A stretch of 64,000 nucleotides of DNA from Cristatella mucedo (lineage: Eukaryota > Bryozoa > Phylactolaemata > Cristatellidae): contig WPIO01000011.1 of assembly GCA_009760855.2 (NCBI GenBank), forward strand, positions 930,501-994,500, in the 5' to 3' direction. Both the position numbers and the translations under genes were made by a program. Of this stretch, positions 34,634-47,531 are shown piece by piece (the stretch's first letter is position 1; the number at the start of each line of letters is the position of its first letter). The notes below the pieces were generated by a model that ran no database searches, was not told the DNA's origin, and saw nothing but the letters and a program-made list of their open reading frames with translations.

Positions 34634-35022
34634 GTCACTGCGTCTTCTGCTCTTTATAGTTTGTGCTTACCTATCGCTAGGGCTTAAGGCTGGAGTGATT
34701 CACACGCTTTATTAATAAAGGCTTTTGTGTGCTTAAAGCTGATCTGTTTGTTGTTTGACCTCAGGGCGTAAGAAATTATGTGCTTTGAACATCTAAACGC
34801 TTATCGCTTCCGACTGGGTTTGCCATGTCGGAAGCTGCGTCAGATACGCCGGCGGCAGGTAACCGGCATATTAATTACGATCGTGTCGGCATGTCGCCAT
34901 GTCGGCTGCTGCGTCAGATAGGCCCGCGGCTGTGTGGAACCTGCACACAGGTTTGCTACAATATGTCCTGATCGTTTTGGGTAGCACAAGCATCTCCTGC
35001 AGTATACTTCACTAGACTTAGC

Positions 35023-35766
35023 CAAATCTAGGGGTCCTGTTCCAAAGTTACCTTTCAATTGACGACCACGTCAGCTCCACAGCCCCTTCCAGCTACCTAA
35101 CATAACAGCTAAATTCGGGCTTTTCAAACAGTGGTACATCTAAATTGGTCCATGCATCCGTGACATGCCCTCTCGACTACTGTAACTCACTGCTTGCTGG
35201 TCTACTGGCCTGTGCAGTCAGGGGCTTGCAGCTCGTGAACAACTTTGCAGCTAGGCCCTGCAGCCGTTAGCAGAGCAGTTGCCACACCACACCACTTCTC
35301 GCCGACCTGCACTGGCTACAAGTTAAGCAACGCATCGACTTCAAGATTCTGGCACTAACTTTTAGGTACCTCCATTCTTTGGCTCCTGGCTATCTATGAA
35401 TCTGCAACCTCACATCATTTGGACAATGTCTTAGTTGGTATGCTCCCAAAAGCATGGAACTCGCTCCCGATTTCTCCTGACTTGACCACATTTAAACGGA
35501 AATTAAAACGCACTTATTTAGGACAGCATTTAGTGAGTCCCCGTGATTCGTCCTTCGTGTGCTTATGCATGCTGACACTGTTGCCTGCTCCGATTAACCA
35601 CATTTGTATGCTGACCCTCTGCATTTCAACATGTTATTCATGTTGTTTATCAAGCATAATACCACTCACCATTCAGTCGTGTTTCCTTTGCAGCAAATGT
35701 ACAGCACCTAGAAAGAGATTTGAGTTCTCTGAGGGCGTATCAAGTGCATGATTATTATTATTATTC
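35023..35766 (+). mobile_element. Family A LINE, decayed, array unit 3
   Basis: Duplicate of the unit 1 copy. Confidence 0.8.
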
Positions 35767-35929
35767 TACTGCCCCACCAGGCTGAGCATGGTACCACATG
35801 CTTTTCTAAATATAATCCTTTACCTCGTACGAATTCCTTTAGACGCCTCTTGTTCGTATAACACTAATAATACATTTGATGCGCCCTTGGAGAACTCAAT
35901 CTCTTTCTAGGCACTTTAAATTTCCTGTA

Positions 35930-36220
35930 TGCTCCCAAAGCCGGTAACTCACTAACGACTGGCGTTACGACATACCTGACTTGACCAGTTAAAAAGAAGT
36001 TAAAATGCATGTATCTATTATAGTATCTAGTGGATCCGTCCTTTGCCTGCTTTTGCATGCTGACACTGTGCATGTCTCATTCAACCATGTCATGCTTGTT
36101 GATATTGAGCATGCTGCCATTAGCCATTCGATCATGCTTCCTTTGCAGCAAATGTCAAGTGCCTAGAAAGAGATTAAGTTATCTGAGGGGGCGCTATACA
36201 ATTATTTTATTATTATTACC
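35930..36220 (+). mobile_element. Family A-like LINE 3' end, array unit 3
   Basis: Duplicate of the unit 1 copy. Confidence 0.75.
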
Positions 36221-36314
36221 AAATGAACAGCCAAGGGAGGCAGCACAGACAGCTTATCCGAACCATACACCCAGCCGCAGGTAATTGGCCTCCGGGTCTG
36301 GAGACTAGCCACTG

Positions 36315-38889
36315 CCTCATACTTAAGATAGCTGATTTAGCAAGAGTTTTCATAGTAGAAACTTGATGCATTTATGCACGTCTTTGACAAGGTCATGGTC
36401 TGGCCAAGTCCAAACAGTACTTGCCAGTGATGGCACCACCAGCAGTTGTTTAACCCACTGGTTGCATAGCACGTTTACAGCAAAGGAAGCAATTTGAGCT
36501 CTTTTCATTACAAAAACTATCCATCCAACTGCTTCGAACCCATGCAAATTATAGTTCGAATGGTTTGCTCATGGCAGCTCTGGCTTCTACAGAATATGGA
36601 AACTGCAGATTATACCTTATTTCGGTGGCCTTTAGTGAGGGTTTGAACTCCAATACCCCTAAACTGTGGGTCCTTTCCATTTGATTGGTACTGGGTCGGT
36701 GAGGAGGCAGTTTTTGTCTCGGGAATACACCAAAACCTTAATTACATAGATATAATCGCAAGAGTCGACAAGGCTTTTGAAATACAGCACTCACTCCTGC
36801 TGCCAATGGCGGCTACTTACAAAACAAGCTGGATGTACATTTCAAAAGCACAAACTGAAAGCATTGTGCCACAAGAGCATGCAGCAAATTGGCAAACGTA
36901 TATTCTTCAAATGACATATTCTAAATACTCAGTTGGGTTCACCAAGCTCAGGATACTGCAATTACAGGCTGTGACCTTTGTCGACACCGCATGAATCAAA
37001 ATCCACAAGTACCAGCATGTGTGTGCGTGCAAGGATTTGAAAGATGTGAGTCCGAGTCAGAGAAAGAGAGAGACTGGGAGAGAAAGAGAGACTGAGACAG
37101 AGGATCAAAGGCTGATGAAGGCACGCTAATAGGCGGTCTATGCAAGAGCTTTGTACATGCAGTTGGGTGGGAGCGCCCCAATGAACAGCACTTGTGCGCT
37201 GAATAATCTTGACCCGTAGGCAGTCATTGTGCCGAGTATGGCCAAAGGCTGGGTTACGAGCTTGGCCCGGTAAAAAAAAAAAAAAAGTAGAGCTTCTTGT
37301 GCAGATGATTCTCGTCGTAAGAGCCCTGACGGTAGCCATTTGCCGTCGACACGCCACACACGTCTCGCCGCACCTGCAGACGATCGAGATTGATCGATAT
37401 AAACTGCAGAGCAGCACTCTGCTGAGCATAGTGCTCGCATGCACTGCTGCTTGCTTGAGCGTGTAGCAGCAGGGGGTGGTGGTATTGGCAATGGCGGCGG
37501 CCATGGCTGCCTTCAGAAGCGGCAGGCAGAAAGCTGACATGCAAGCGGTTGCATACAGGAGTGATCGCTCATTGAGCAAAGGGTAACCGAATGAGCGTTA
37601 TCCGCTCGGGCACTGACTAAAGCTGTACAGCCATCTCCCATTTGCTGCATGCTCCAAGATGGGTCGTCAGAACCTCAGAAATCGCTATATCGCAGCCGCT
37701 CGAAAGAGGCACGTGATTGAAAATGCACAGCCAAAATCGCATTATCTAGAAAGTCATGCAAAATGCACACACAACAGCAAACAACCCAGAGAACGGAGAT
37801 ACTTCAGAGATGTAATCTTAGTCTCGACATCGTCTAAGGAGTGGTATATTGCGATTCGAGATTCGGCCGAAGGCTTTGTTTCTCAAACCTCTGCTCAGTC
37901 CCAATTAGCTGCTACAAGTGGCCAATAAGCAACACATTGTCCAAAGATCAGCAGAGAAACCGACGAGAAAGAACGACAAATTGATATTTCCAGGCAGCAA
38001 TTTAGCAGGCAGATCGACAGAAATCCGGTCCAGCAGCAGCAGCAGCAAGTTCGGCTGAGTTAGTAGTCAGTGAGACAGCTAACCAATGCTAACGTTGGTT
38101 GCTGACATGGACCGGTGCTCAATGACGTACTGACGATCAGCACATATCGGTGCATCACAGCAGCATCACACAGCTACAAAGATCACATGCAACACCAGCA
38201 TACGATGCTTGCTAGCACTGCTTTGTACCGGCAGTACTGTGCAGACGACTGCATCAAGCCCTCTTTGCTAGGGAACAAAAACTACACGCCTACATAAACG
38301 GGCCAGAGCAAGCACGTTGACGAGTGCTGCTCTACATTAGCGATATTCGAAGATGGGATAATGAGAATGAAATGAAAATGCCACCGGGTGAACAATCTCC
38401 ATTTATTTTTCTAGCATGGGTAAAAGAAAATGCCTTCCGAATATCTTTAACCTAAAATAAATAGAAAATGGCTTGACATTGATTGAAAACAATCTTGCCT
38501 TCTGTGGTCAGGAAAATGATATTTTGAAATTCCCCGGTTATGCCATTGGGCACAAGAGCAAACATCAGGTTCGACCACATAGCAAGTTTTGTGCTGCTAC
38601 CCATATTACTCATCATAGCCTGCTTGTATAGGACCACAAGACAACGTAATCCCTATCTAGGCACTTGAAAACTTTCTGCAAGAGAATTGGTGACAGTAAG
38701 GCTGATATAATGTTATAAAGTAGTATCCATAGAAGTGTAACTATACAGGGGACTTTAACAAACATTGAAAAAATGCTACAACACGTTATAACCAAGTACA
38801 AAAATATACATAAGGTCTTATTAATTTAAATGGCATCAAGAGGTTGCTTGCACACTGCAAATACATTTTGCTCCGTCTATGGCAATTTA
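36315..38889 (+). repeat. Tandem array unit 4, partial (2,575 bp), lacks the LINE insertion
   Basis: Matches the other units up to about 38,889, then similarity stops. At 38,658/38,659 it reads CCTATCT/AGGCACTTG with no insertion, whereas the other units carry a family B LINE there. Past that point it differs more from the other units (several substitutions in 230 bp). At 37,272-37,286 fifteen bases are replaced by fifteen A's. Confidence 0.95.
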
Positions 38890-39242
38890 CCAAGACAAGT
38901 GAAAGAAGAACTCCGTAAAAGCATTTAGCAAGCTGAGCAAAGCCCACAGAGCTCACTTCGGCATGTATGTCAAGGATAAAACAAAATCCCGGGCACACAC
39001 CATTTCACATGGGTGAGAGTACTGCAAGAAAACTGGTGAAGGTGAACCACTTCTGCTAGGTAGATGCACAGTATTTCTTACTGTCTCTCATCCCATCTTT
39101 TTTAAATTACAATTCTGGTAGGATTCCAGGCTGATACCTGGGAGAGCCGTAGAGTTTGCTATCCTAAGACTTTTGGCAAGAACCGACCACGGCTCGAGCA
39201 ACTGCTCTTCCGCACGGCATACCTGTCTAACGTGGAAGCTTA

Positions 39243-39598
39243 TAATAATAATAATAATAATAACAATAATTCACTTGTTAAAGCGCCATCAGAGAACTTA
39301 ATCTCTCTCTAGGCACTTTACATTTGCTGTAAAGTGAAATGCAGTGGAATGGTAAGTAAAATCATGCTTGAAAAACAAACGAAATGAATAATATGGTTAG
39401 GGGTGACATGCGCAGTGTCAGCACGCATAAGCACATCAAGGACGAATCACAGGGACCCACTAAATGCTGTCCTAAATAGGTGTGTTTTTAGGTTCCTTTT
39501 AAATGTGGTCAGGTCAGGGGATGTTCTGACGCAGGTCGGGAGGGAGTTCCAGGCTTTGGGAGCATATGAACTAAATGCACGGTCTCCAAAGGATTTAT
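39243..39598 (-). mobile_element. Family A LINE, strongly 5'-truncated
   Basis: Encodes the last 50 or so residues intact (SFGDRAFSSYAPKAWNSLPT ... FKRNLKTHLFRTAFSGSL), then the 3' part and hairpin, and an (ATT)n tail at 39,243-39,272. It ends abruptly at about 39,598. Confidence 0.88.
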
Positions 39599-40290
39599 GG
39601 TTTACTTCAAGGAGCAAGGCAAGTGCTTTCTCCAAGATATGCTGGACTTCAAACATCGCTATCGAGGACAGTATAGTTAAAAGATAATGCAGGACTACGT
39701 TGGGAGTGAGCTGGCTTCTTCGAGTAAGCAATTTGACGTACAGCTGCAAATCTAGAGATTCTCAATTCCGAACCCGTTGAGTGAACATTTTTCAATGACT
39801 GGATAGTAAATTCATATTACCTCTGAGTCATCTGCTGTTCTTTCAGTATTAATATGAACCACAAGACGACGATTTGCCAGCTTTCGTAAGAAAAAACGCG
39901 CCACTTTCAAGTTAATCACAGGAGACTGATTAGCTGCAACTAAAATCACTCTCGGTTAGAGCCGATATTCATAGACCTCGAAACAAGTTTCATATTTTGA
40001 ATATTGCCATATGGGCGTTTATCTGACAACACATTAGGACAATATGCACTACATCATTCACAACATTACCCAGGTACTAAGGAGATGCAATCAGAAGCTC
40101 TCAGTAAACTGGTCATGCCTGCCGTTGCACTACGCCTCCCATTGAACACCAGCTTCAATAATAAGCACCAGGCAGCGCTCGGAAGGCATCCGACAAGATT
40201 AAGGGCAATCCAAATTAATTGAAGGGATTACACAAATGTATTATTATTATCTCTGAAGAGAGAAGCCGGTAGGTATACAAGACGGCTTCT

Positions 40291-40562
40291 CTAGCACTTT
40301 TGCACGGTAGCAAACTTACAGATGAGCACACACATCATATAAGCCAGTTGCCCACAAGGTTCACAACAGGAGCTCAGCATCTGGTGGAGGTCACAGAGTA
40401 CAGCATATCCAGCACAGCCACCGGCTAGCTGCTCAGCGAGCAAGCGACATACCTCGGTCAGCATGTCCACGATGTGATCGGTCCATGCTTTCTTCATAAA
40501 CACTTTTACAACGGCACGGATAAACCAGGATCCCAAAGATACATTTCGGTAAGAAACATAAC
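40291..40562 (-). CDS. Caspase coding exon 6: p10 subunit and stop (residues 331-420)
   Basis: The acceptor CTTTGCAG/GT completes a glycine codon, giving GYVSYRNVSLGSWFIRA. This is the conserved p10 motif, with pocket Arg336 and Trp343. It continues DHIVDMLTEVCRLLAEQL, matching the family's D.ML..V...VA helix. The tail (GYAVLCDLHQMLSSCC..., then CVLICKFATVQKC) is cysteine-rich, departs from the usual QxPx..STLxKxLYF ending and runs slightly longer before TAG. Either the C terminus has diverged or the true last exon differs; the stop is in frame as read. Confidence 0.9.
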
Positions 40563-43500
40563 CTGCAAAGAGTAGAAACTGGTCTCACACACTGCAAGGC
40601 AGCATTTAGCTAGCACGGAGCAAATGGCCAACAGGCGAGCAGACAGACGGTGCTTGACGGCTAGATCTGCTCTCAACAGAAGCCACCTCAACTTCTGCCG
40701 GGCCAAAGTGTGGTGCTGGTTTGGCCAAGTGATTAAGGTGCTCGCCCTCCTAGGTCAAGGTGAATGTCTTTGGTGACCATGGTCGTGGGCTCGTGCTCTG
40801 TGGAATGCGTAAAGCGACTGAATAGAGACTAAATTCTCTCAGGGCGGTATAGGAATGAATTTATATATTTACATTCTAGCAGCTTAGCTTACAGTGTTAC
40901 GATCCAGACGTCCCGATTGTTTTCATCTTTGTTTTAGCATGCTGGCCTAGGCCTAGGTAGCTTTATGCTTCTGAAGGCTTAATACTGTGCATGTCGCTAC
41001 CCCTAGGTAAAATATTCCCTTGCAGTGAGCTGCAAATCGCCAGTTTAGACATTTAGTACTCTGAGAGTCTTTATAAGAACATATTACTATCTCTAAAGAT
41101 TAAGGCAAGAAAGTCCATGACGCCAGAAGATGATGCACCTGCATCACGTGGCTAGATGGCACACTTCAGTCGAACGGCAAGATGGCACAGCATCGTCTTC
41201 CGTGATGTCCTGTTTCCGTTCCATGATGGAACTACTATGACTCAGCAATGCAAGTCAAGTATGCCACTCGTTATTATATAGCAATAATAAATATACTCAC
41301 ATTCCATTTATTTCACATTTTTAGTTGCCATTTACCATGCTAAAGATAATTCATAATGCCCATATTTACACACTAGTGATACACCCCTATAACTTTCCAT
41401 TTCTCCTACAAAAAATTGCTGTGCATGTTACCTCTAACCATGTTATGCTTGCTGACATGTGTATGTTACTGCCAACCATTTGATCAAAGAGATGAAAAAA
41501 GAATGCTGGCATTGATGACCTCACCGGTAGAAGTAGGTAGGTAGGGGTCTCAGAGAGAAAATAATAACAATAATAATAATACACTTGATAAAGTGCCCTC
41601 TAAGAACTTCAACTCTTTCTAGGCACTTTACATTTACTGCAAAGGAAACACGATCGAGAGAGAGAGAGAGAGAGAGAGAAAATAAAGGCATCTCTTGAAC
41701 TGCTCGAAAGTGAATAATAATAATAATAGTAATAATGCACTTGATAAACCGCCCCCAGAGAACTCAATCTCTCTCTAGGCGCTGCAAAGGGAAATGCAAT
41801 CTGGTGAGTAAGATCATGCTTGATAAACGAACAAAATGAATAACATGGTCAGGGGTGACATGCACAGGGTCAGCATGCAAATGTGGTTAGTGGCAGCGTG
41901 CACGGTGTCAGCACGCATTAGCACGTGAAGGACGAATCATAGGGACCCACTAAATGCTGTCCTAAATAGGTGTTTCTAAATTCTTTTTAAATGTGATAAG
42001 GCCAGGGGTGGTTCTGACGCAGGTCGGGAGGGAGTTCCAGGCTTTGGGAGCATACGAACTAAATGCATGGTCTCCAAAGGATTTGAGGTTTGTACGGGGT
42101 ATTTCTAGACTGTTGGATTCCGAAAAGCGGGTGGTATGATGCTTGGCCTGATGGAGGAGTATATCTGAGAGATAGGCTGGAGTCAAAGAATGAAGTCACC
42201 TAAAAGTGAGCGACAAAACCTTGAAGTCAATCCGTTGCTTGACTGGTAGCCAGAGCAGGTCGGCGAGAAGTGGAGTAATGTGGCAACTGCGACTCTCACG
42301 ACAGACAAGCCTATATGTGGAGTTTTGCACCAGCTGCAAACGCCTGATCACACATGCTGGTGGGCAAGCGAGCAGTGAGTTGCAGAAGTCGAGACGGGAT
42401 GTCACGAATGCATGGACCAACTTGGACGTGGTATCCTTATCTAAACAGGCCAGAATTTTAGCAACGTTATGAAGCTGAAAATAGGCAGATTTGACTGTAG
42501 AGCTGATATGGTCGTCTAACGAGAGGTCGCTTTGGAATATGACACCTAGATTTCGAGCTGATTCAACTGGAGATATGCTGGCAGAGCCAATTTTGAGCGT
42601 CAGCCTTTCCAAATTGTGAATAACACTGGGTTTGCTCATAACTAGTAAGTTAGTTTTATCGTCATTAGTTTTAGAAAATTTGCTGCCATCCACGTGCGGA
42701 TGTCATCAATACATGCAGCAAGTGAGTTGAGAGAATTTGAGGTGCTCAAAGGCTGTGAGGGATCAAAGCAAAGTGAAAATATCCCCCAAATTTGTTTTTT
42801 TACAGCACTTGCATGAGAGGTAGCTGGGGCATTTAGGCCAGCAGAAAGCATTGGTGGCTAGCACAGCTGAATATATAAAGTACTCGGACAGAGATTTAGT
42901 TCTATGAGGATGCAACACTACTACTTCATTGTTTTCATTCTATCGTCGCCTTACAACAAAATCATGTAAAGCACTGTTAGTCACCACAGATAACTTCCGA
43001 GAAGCACAGGGAGGCTAAACAATATGTCGCCAGGGCAGTAGTGTACAGGTGGAACCCTTTAGCTACCCCATGGGTAATGAAAGCTGCATTTAGGAGTCGA
43101 GTAAACCGTTGAAAGCTCTCCAGAGTAACATTCACTCAGTCCTCAAGGCTTCGAGAAGTTATGGACGGAGATACATTCCATTAGTCCTTGGCTTAACGGA
43201 TCATTATTACTACGTTTCCGCAGAAAAAGCTCTCAAGTCATTTAAGAAGTAGCTCCATTCAACATCCCCTCAGCACCAGATCTGTCCTCCTGAGCTTAAT
43301 TCATGCCTAAGCGGCTTCTGCAGGTTTTTGGCAAAACAGCACAGTAGACAAACAATCAAGTGCAACTTTTAAAAATGGAAAAAACTCTACCACTTTAATA
43401 GGCTATATTTGTTAGTCAACAAGTGTTCTTCGTGATTATTTCACATTAGGTAAATTTCGATACAGCAATGGTGAGAGTGAAAAAAGAGTCAAGGGGAGAC

Positions 43501-46500
43501 AACTTGTTAATTTGCACACGTACAGATAGGTGAAATTGCATGTTGAAATGCAAGAACTTAATAGGACAATGAATGAGCTTACAAGGGTTGTTCAAAGGGT
43601 GGCCACAGTATTTCAGCAGCTTGAGCTCTCCGGACTAAAACCCTTTTAGCTGTCGTACTGGCAAGTTCCCGTTCGTCAATCGGGCAGACAAGCAGCAACA
43701 ACAGGCCGGAGAGATTGACCGAGGAAGAGGCAGATGTCACGTGAAATGTCCAGCGGTTCTCACGGGCACAAGCCAACAATGAGAATAATAATACAGCATT
43801 GGATTACACACAAAGTACATTAAAACTCTTTCCGAATAATAATACAGCATTGTATTACACACAAAGAACATTAAAACACTTTCCAGGCATTCCACAAGTG
43901 CAAGAAAGGAAGCAAGTCAATTGTTCAGAGATAACTGTCATAATTTGGCATGCATCAGCACATTAAGCACAATGTACATGGCTGTACCACCAGTGCAGGG
44001 CAGCCAGTGCAGTGATTAACAGGTGGCGATTTAGCTTCTTTATACACGCTGTCGAGTAAGGGAATGCCGTGAGTTCAGTAAAATCGCCACAGATCAATAA
44101 CATATTACTGTGAGTGCAGTTCCTTTCTAGCCTATCAAATCTGTCTAGAAAGAAATTCAGTTCTCCAAGAGCATTATACAAAGTCCCATTATTGTCATTA
44201 TACCCAAAAACCGTAGCCAATTATCTTACATGCACTACAACCTTCAGCTATAGCCTAGAGAATCAGTTCACAAACTGAATCTCTAATTATACAGTCACCA
44301 ATGAGTAGTGCCTGCCATTAAAGGCACGTTTTTTTCTGCACATTCCTGTTTGATTCGTTGATCATGGATTTCAGATTTAACACCCCGGACGCATTCTAAA
44401 AGCAGTGGCATTGCGCAGGTTGTCAGCTAGTGAGGAAAGCTGGCTTCCAACCATACCTTCACTCGTCGAATAAGCGATGAGCATGTCGGCAAATTCAGGT
44501 CTCGTCTCAGCAACAGCCGGTGGGAGACTATCAGTCTCCATCGTCGTGCCGCCGTCGTGCTGAATTTTACCGTCATGCTTCACTTGAAACGAACAGGAAC
44601 CTTATGCATGATGTAACAATGAGAGCAAAACAGGATATAGCCTATTCTTAACGAGGCGAGAAATGAAAAAAGCGAGAAATGAAAAAAAGCACGTCAAGTA
44701 GTGCAAACAAAAGCAGCAGGCACTTTACAGCCGGCACAAACCCAACCTAAAAGGACATCATTGCAGTCACAGTACTCTTTATCTCCTCACAGCATACCTA
44801 TCAATGCACCAAACCTGAAAGGACAACACACTTCTAGTCCCTATCAACTACATCACTCAGACTGTAAGTAGGTGCATGTACATCATGGCATACCATGGAA
44901 CTGGCTACAACATTCTCTAAGGGTATTCGGTTGCCTAGCATACGACTGGCAAACATTAACCAAGTCTACTTATTTGCTAAACATTTAAAAAGAGTCTACA
45001 TTTTCACAAGTACGAGCTGATGGACACAAGCCCAAGCTCTAATCACACTGCTTGAGCCAGACTGTCTGCTGAAAATCCAACTTTAATAAAGATGCATCTG
45101 GCAGCTCGAAGTTTTCAAGAGCATGTTGTGCCTGCACTTGCACGATGGTTTGCAGACGTCTATTTCACTAATCAAAATTTTGGCTTGCTACTTCCTGACA
45201 CTGAATACCTGCTATGAGCTTGCTCATAGAAGACATATATACGACTGCTGAGATCGTACTTGAGAATGCATATGCCAGCCTCAGACAGTGCCGTGCCTAG
45301 ATGCTGTTGTCTACCGGCACTAGGCGGGCCCTCCCGATCTGGACTGACCCATCGGGGCACAGCATTCCTGCTGCTGGTGCTAGCCAATCGGAAAGCAGCG
45401 TTCCAGGGCACAGACGACGAAAGCTCCGGTTAGATTGACCTATGCAGAAAGAGTCGTTGATTACATGTTGTTGAGTTCGGTTGTGTTCCGAGTGCTCCAA
45501 GACGTTTGCTGTTTAGCAACACGTGCACACACAGGCTCACAACATGCCGATTTCATCGATGGAAGCTTGGTGATCACTATGGCAAGAGGTAGACTACAAA
45601 TTGTGAAAAGAATTGAACCAAGCACAGATCATTGGGGTATCTCATATTTAGGAGGATCCACAAATGACTGTTGCCTGTCGACATCTGTGCTCTAAAGTCT
45701 CCCACCAAGATGCCAGCTCATCCATTGTGGCACAGGCTCAAATATGGCTGCAATAGTACCAGATGCTGCAGACACGGCTGGTTCACGAGCTGGCACTCAC
45801 GACCTCTCCTAAATGCAGAAATTATGCTAATAACACAACAAAATGTGTACGATGTCCTAACCAAGTCCCTTTCTAGGCACTTTGCACAGACCGATGAGCA
45901 AGCGCATCAACCGATAAGTGATAACATGAACAATTTTACCTTGTAAAGGCTCATACAAGACAATTCATACGGATAAAGGGATTGCTGTAAGGAACGGTGT
46001 TTTTAGCCTCTTTTTAAATGTCAAGTCAGGGGATGTCGTCACGTCAGTCGGGAGGAAGTTCCAGGCTTTGGGAAAAACAAACGACTGATTTTTTTATACA
46101 AGCTGAAGTCATGGTCGCATAAGAAGTCGTGGCTGGTTAGAGTCAAAGCTAAACAAATGAATAAGAGAAACGAGTACTTAGAGAGAATGCATCAGTAGTA
46201 AATATTTCAGGTTGGCACACGAGAAGAAGACAGTTAAGGAACCTAAATACGAATAATAGATCCTTGAGGCCAATACCGAAGAGTTTTTTGAGGAACAAGT
46301 GCAGGTCGGTGAAGTAGTGTCATGAGGCAGCTTCGACATTCACGAAAAACAAGCCCACTAAGTACGACTCGAACCTGTGTCTTTTGATTTTAGCTTCTCC
46401 TTAAAGAGGAGATACAGCATAACGATGGCAGCTCAACACGGTCTAACCGAAAAAGAGGCAGCAACATCATTCAGGTGTCACACGAGCGTAGCCAGTACCA

Positions 46501-47459
46501 CAAGTAGGCAGCACCACATCACATGCTGAGCAGTAGTGTCAATCTGAAACTTTGTGATTTCAATCCTAACTATCCGACAGAATCTTTGTTCCATCCATCG
46601 ATGCCAGCCACAATAGACCGGTCACAAGTTGCTTCTGCAGACTAAATACAGCTAAAGAACGGTTTAACTAAGAAGCAAGCCAGGCAAGTCACGTGCCCAG
46701 ACCGAATGAAAGTGGCACTCACGAGACGGCCATTAGATGCTGACTGACAAACTAGGTTTCAACGTATTTTCCTTCAGCATTCTGTGTTAAAAAACGTGAT
46801 CCGGTGATTTCGTCTTTATCGTGACCTATAGGTCACGATAAAGACGAAACCTGCCCTAAGACGGCTCTCTATGGACAGGTACACCGAATAGAGATCAAAC
46901 TGTCAGTCTTCTTTTATTATATTTACTATATATTATATATATATTATAATATAAATAGTATTAGTTATTACATATTATTTATTACTATACGTTATTATAT
47001 TACATTTATATTATAGTCGTCCTTTACAGAGATCCAACTGTTAAGTCTTCTAATATTCTTGCTGGCGCAGGAGTCGTTTTGGGAAAAAGTCGTTCTTGGG
47101 TAAATGTAAATCTTGTGCTTGCCTCGCTTCATGTGTCTCAACTGATGACGAGTTGTGTACATGGCGGCCAGGCTCTACACCCTGCCTCGCCCATATCCTG
47201 TGCATGTAGATCGTGTTTGAAACCGGTAAGCACGGCAACCCATCCACCTTGCCTAGGCTCAACCCGACCCAGATGCCGGTGACAAGCTTCAACCTTTACC
47301 CTGGCCTCGAGAGATGCACGGTTGCACGAACTGAAGGACAGGCCCGGCACTAGGGATAAAAGCCCACTGGGGAAATGCTGAAACCGTGCACACCACTCAC
47401 ACACTCGAGGTATGCTTATGGAAAAAACCACATCATTATAAGACGGCAAGTCAGGGATT

Positions 47460-47531
<72 letters not shown>

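Larger units (their letters stand above)
31305..36314 (+). repeat. Tandem array unit 3 (5,010 bp)
   Basis: Same order again. It carries a 3-nt GAC duplication at about 32,339 and a CGTT duplication at about 34,501 as copy-specific marks. Confidence 0.97.

Noticed and set aside
21291-38889. CRISPR-like or centromeric satellite array
   Set aside because: Units are 5 kb, only three and a half copies, and contain ordinary LINE debris; there are no short regular repeats with spacers.
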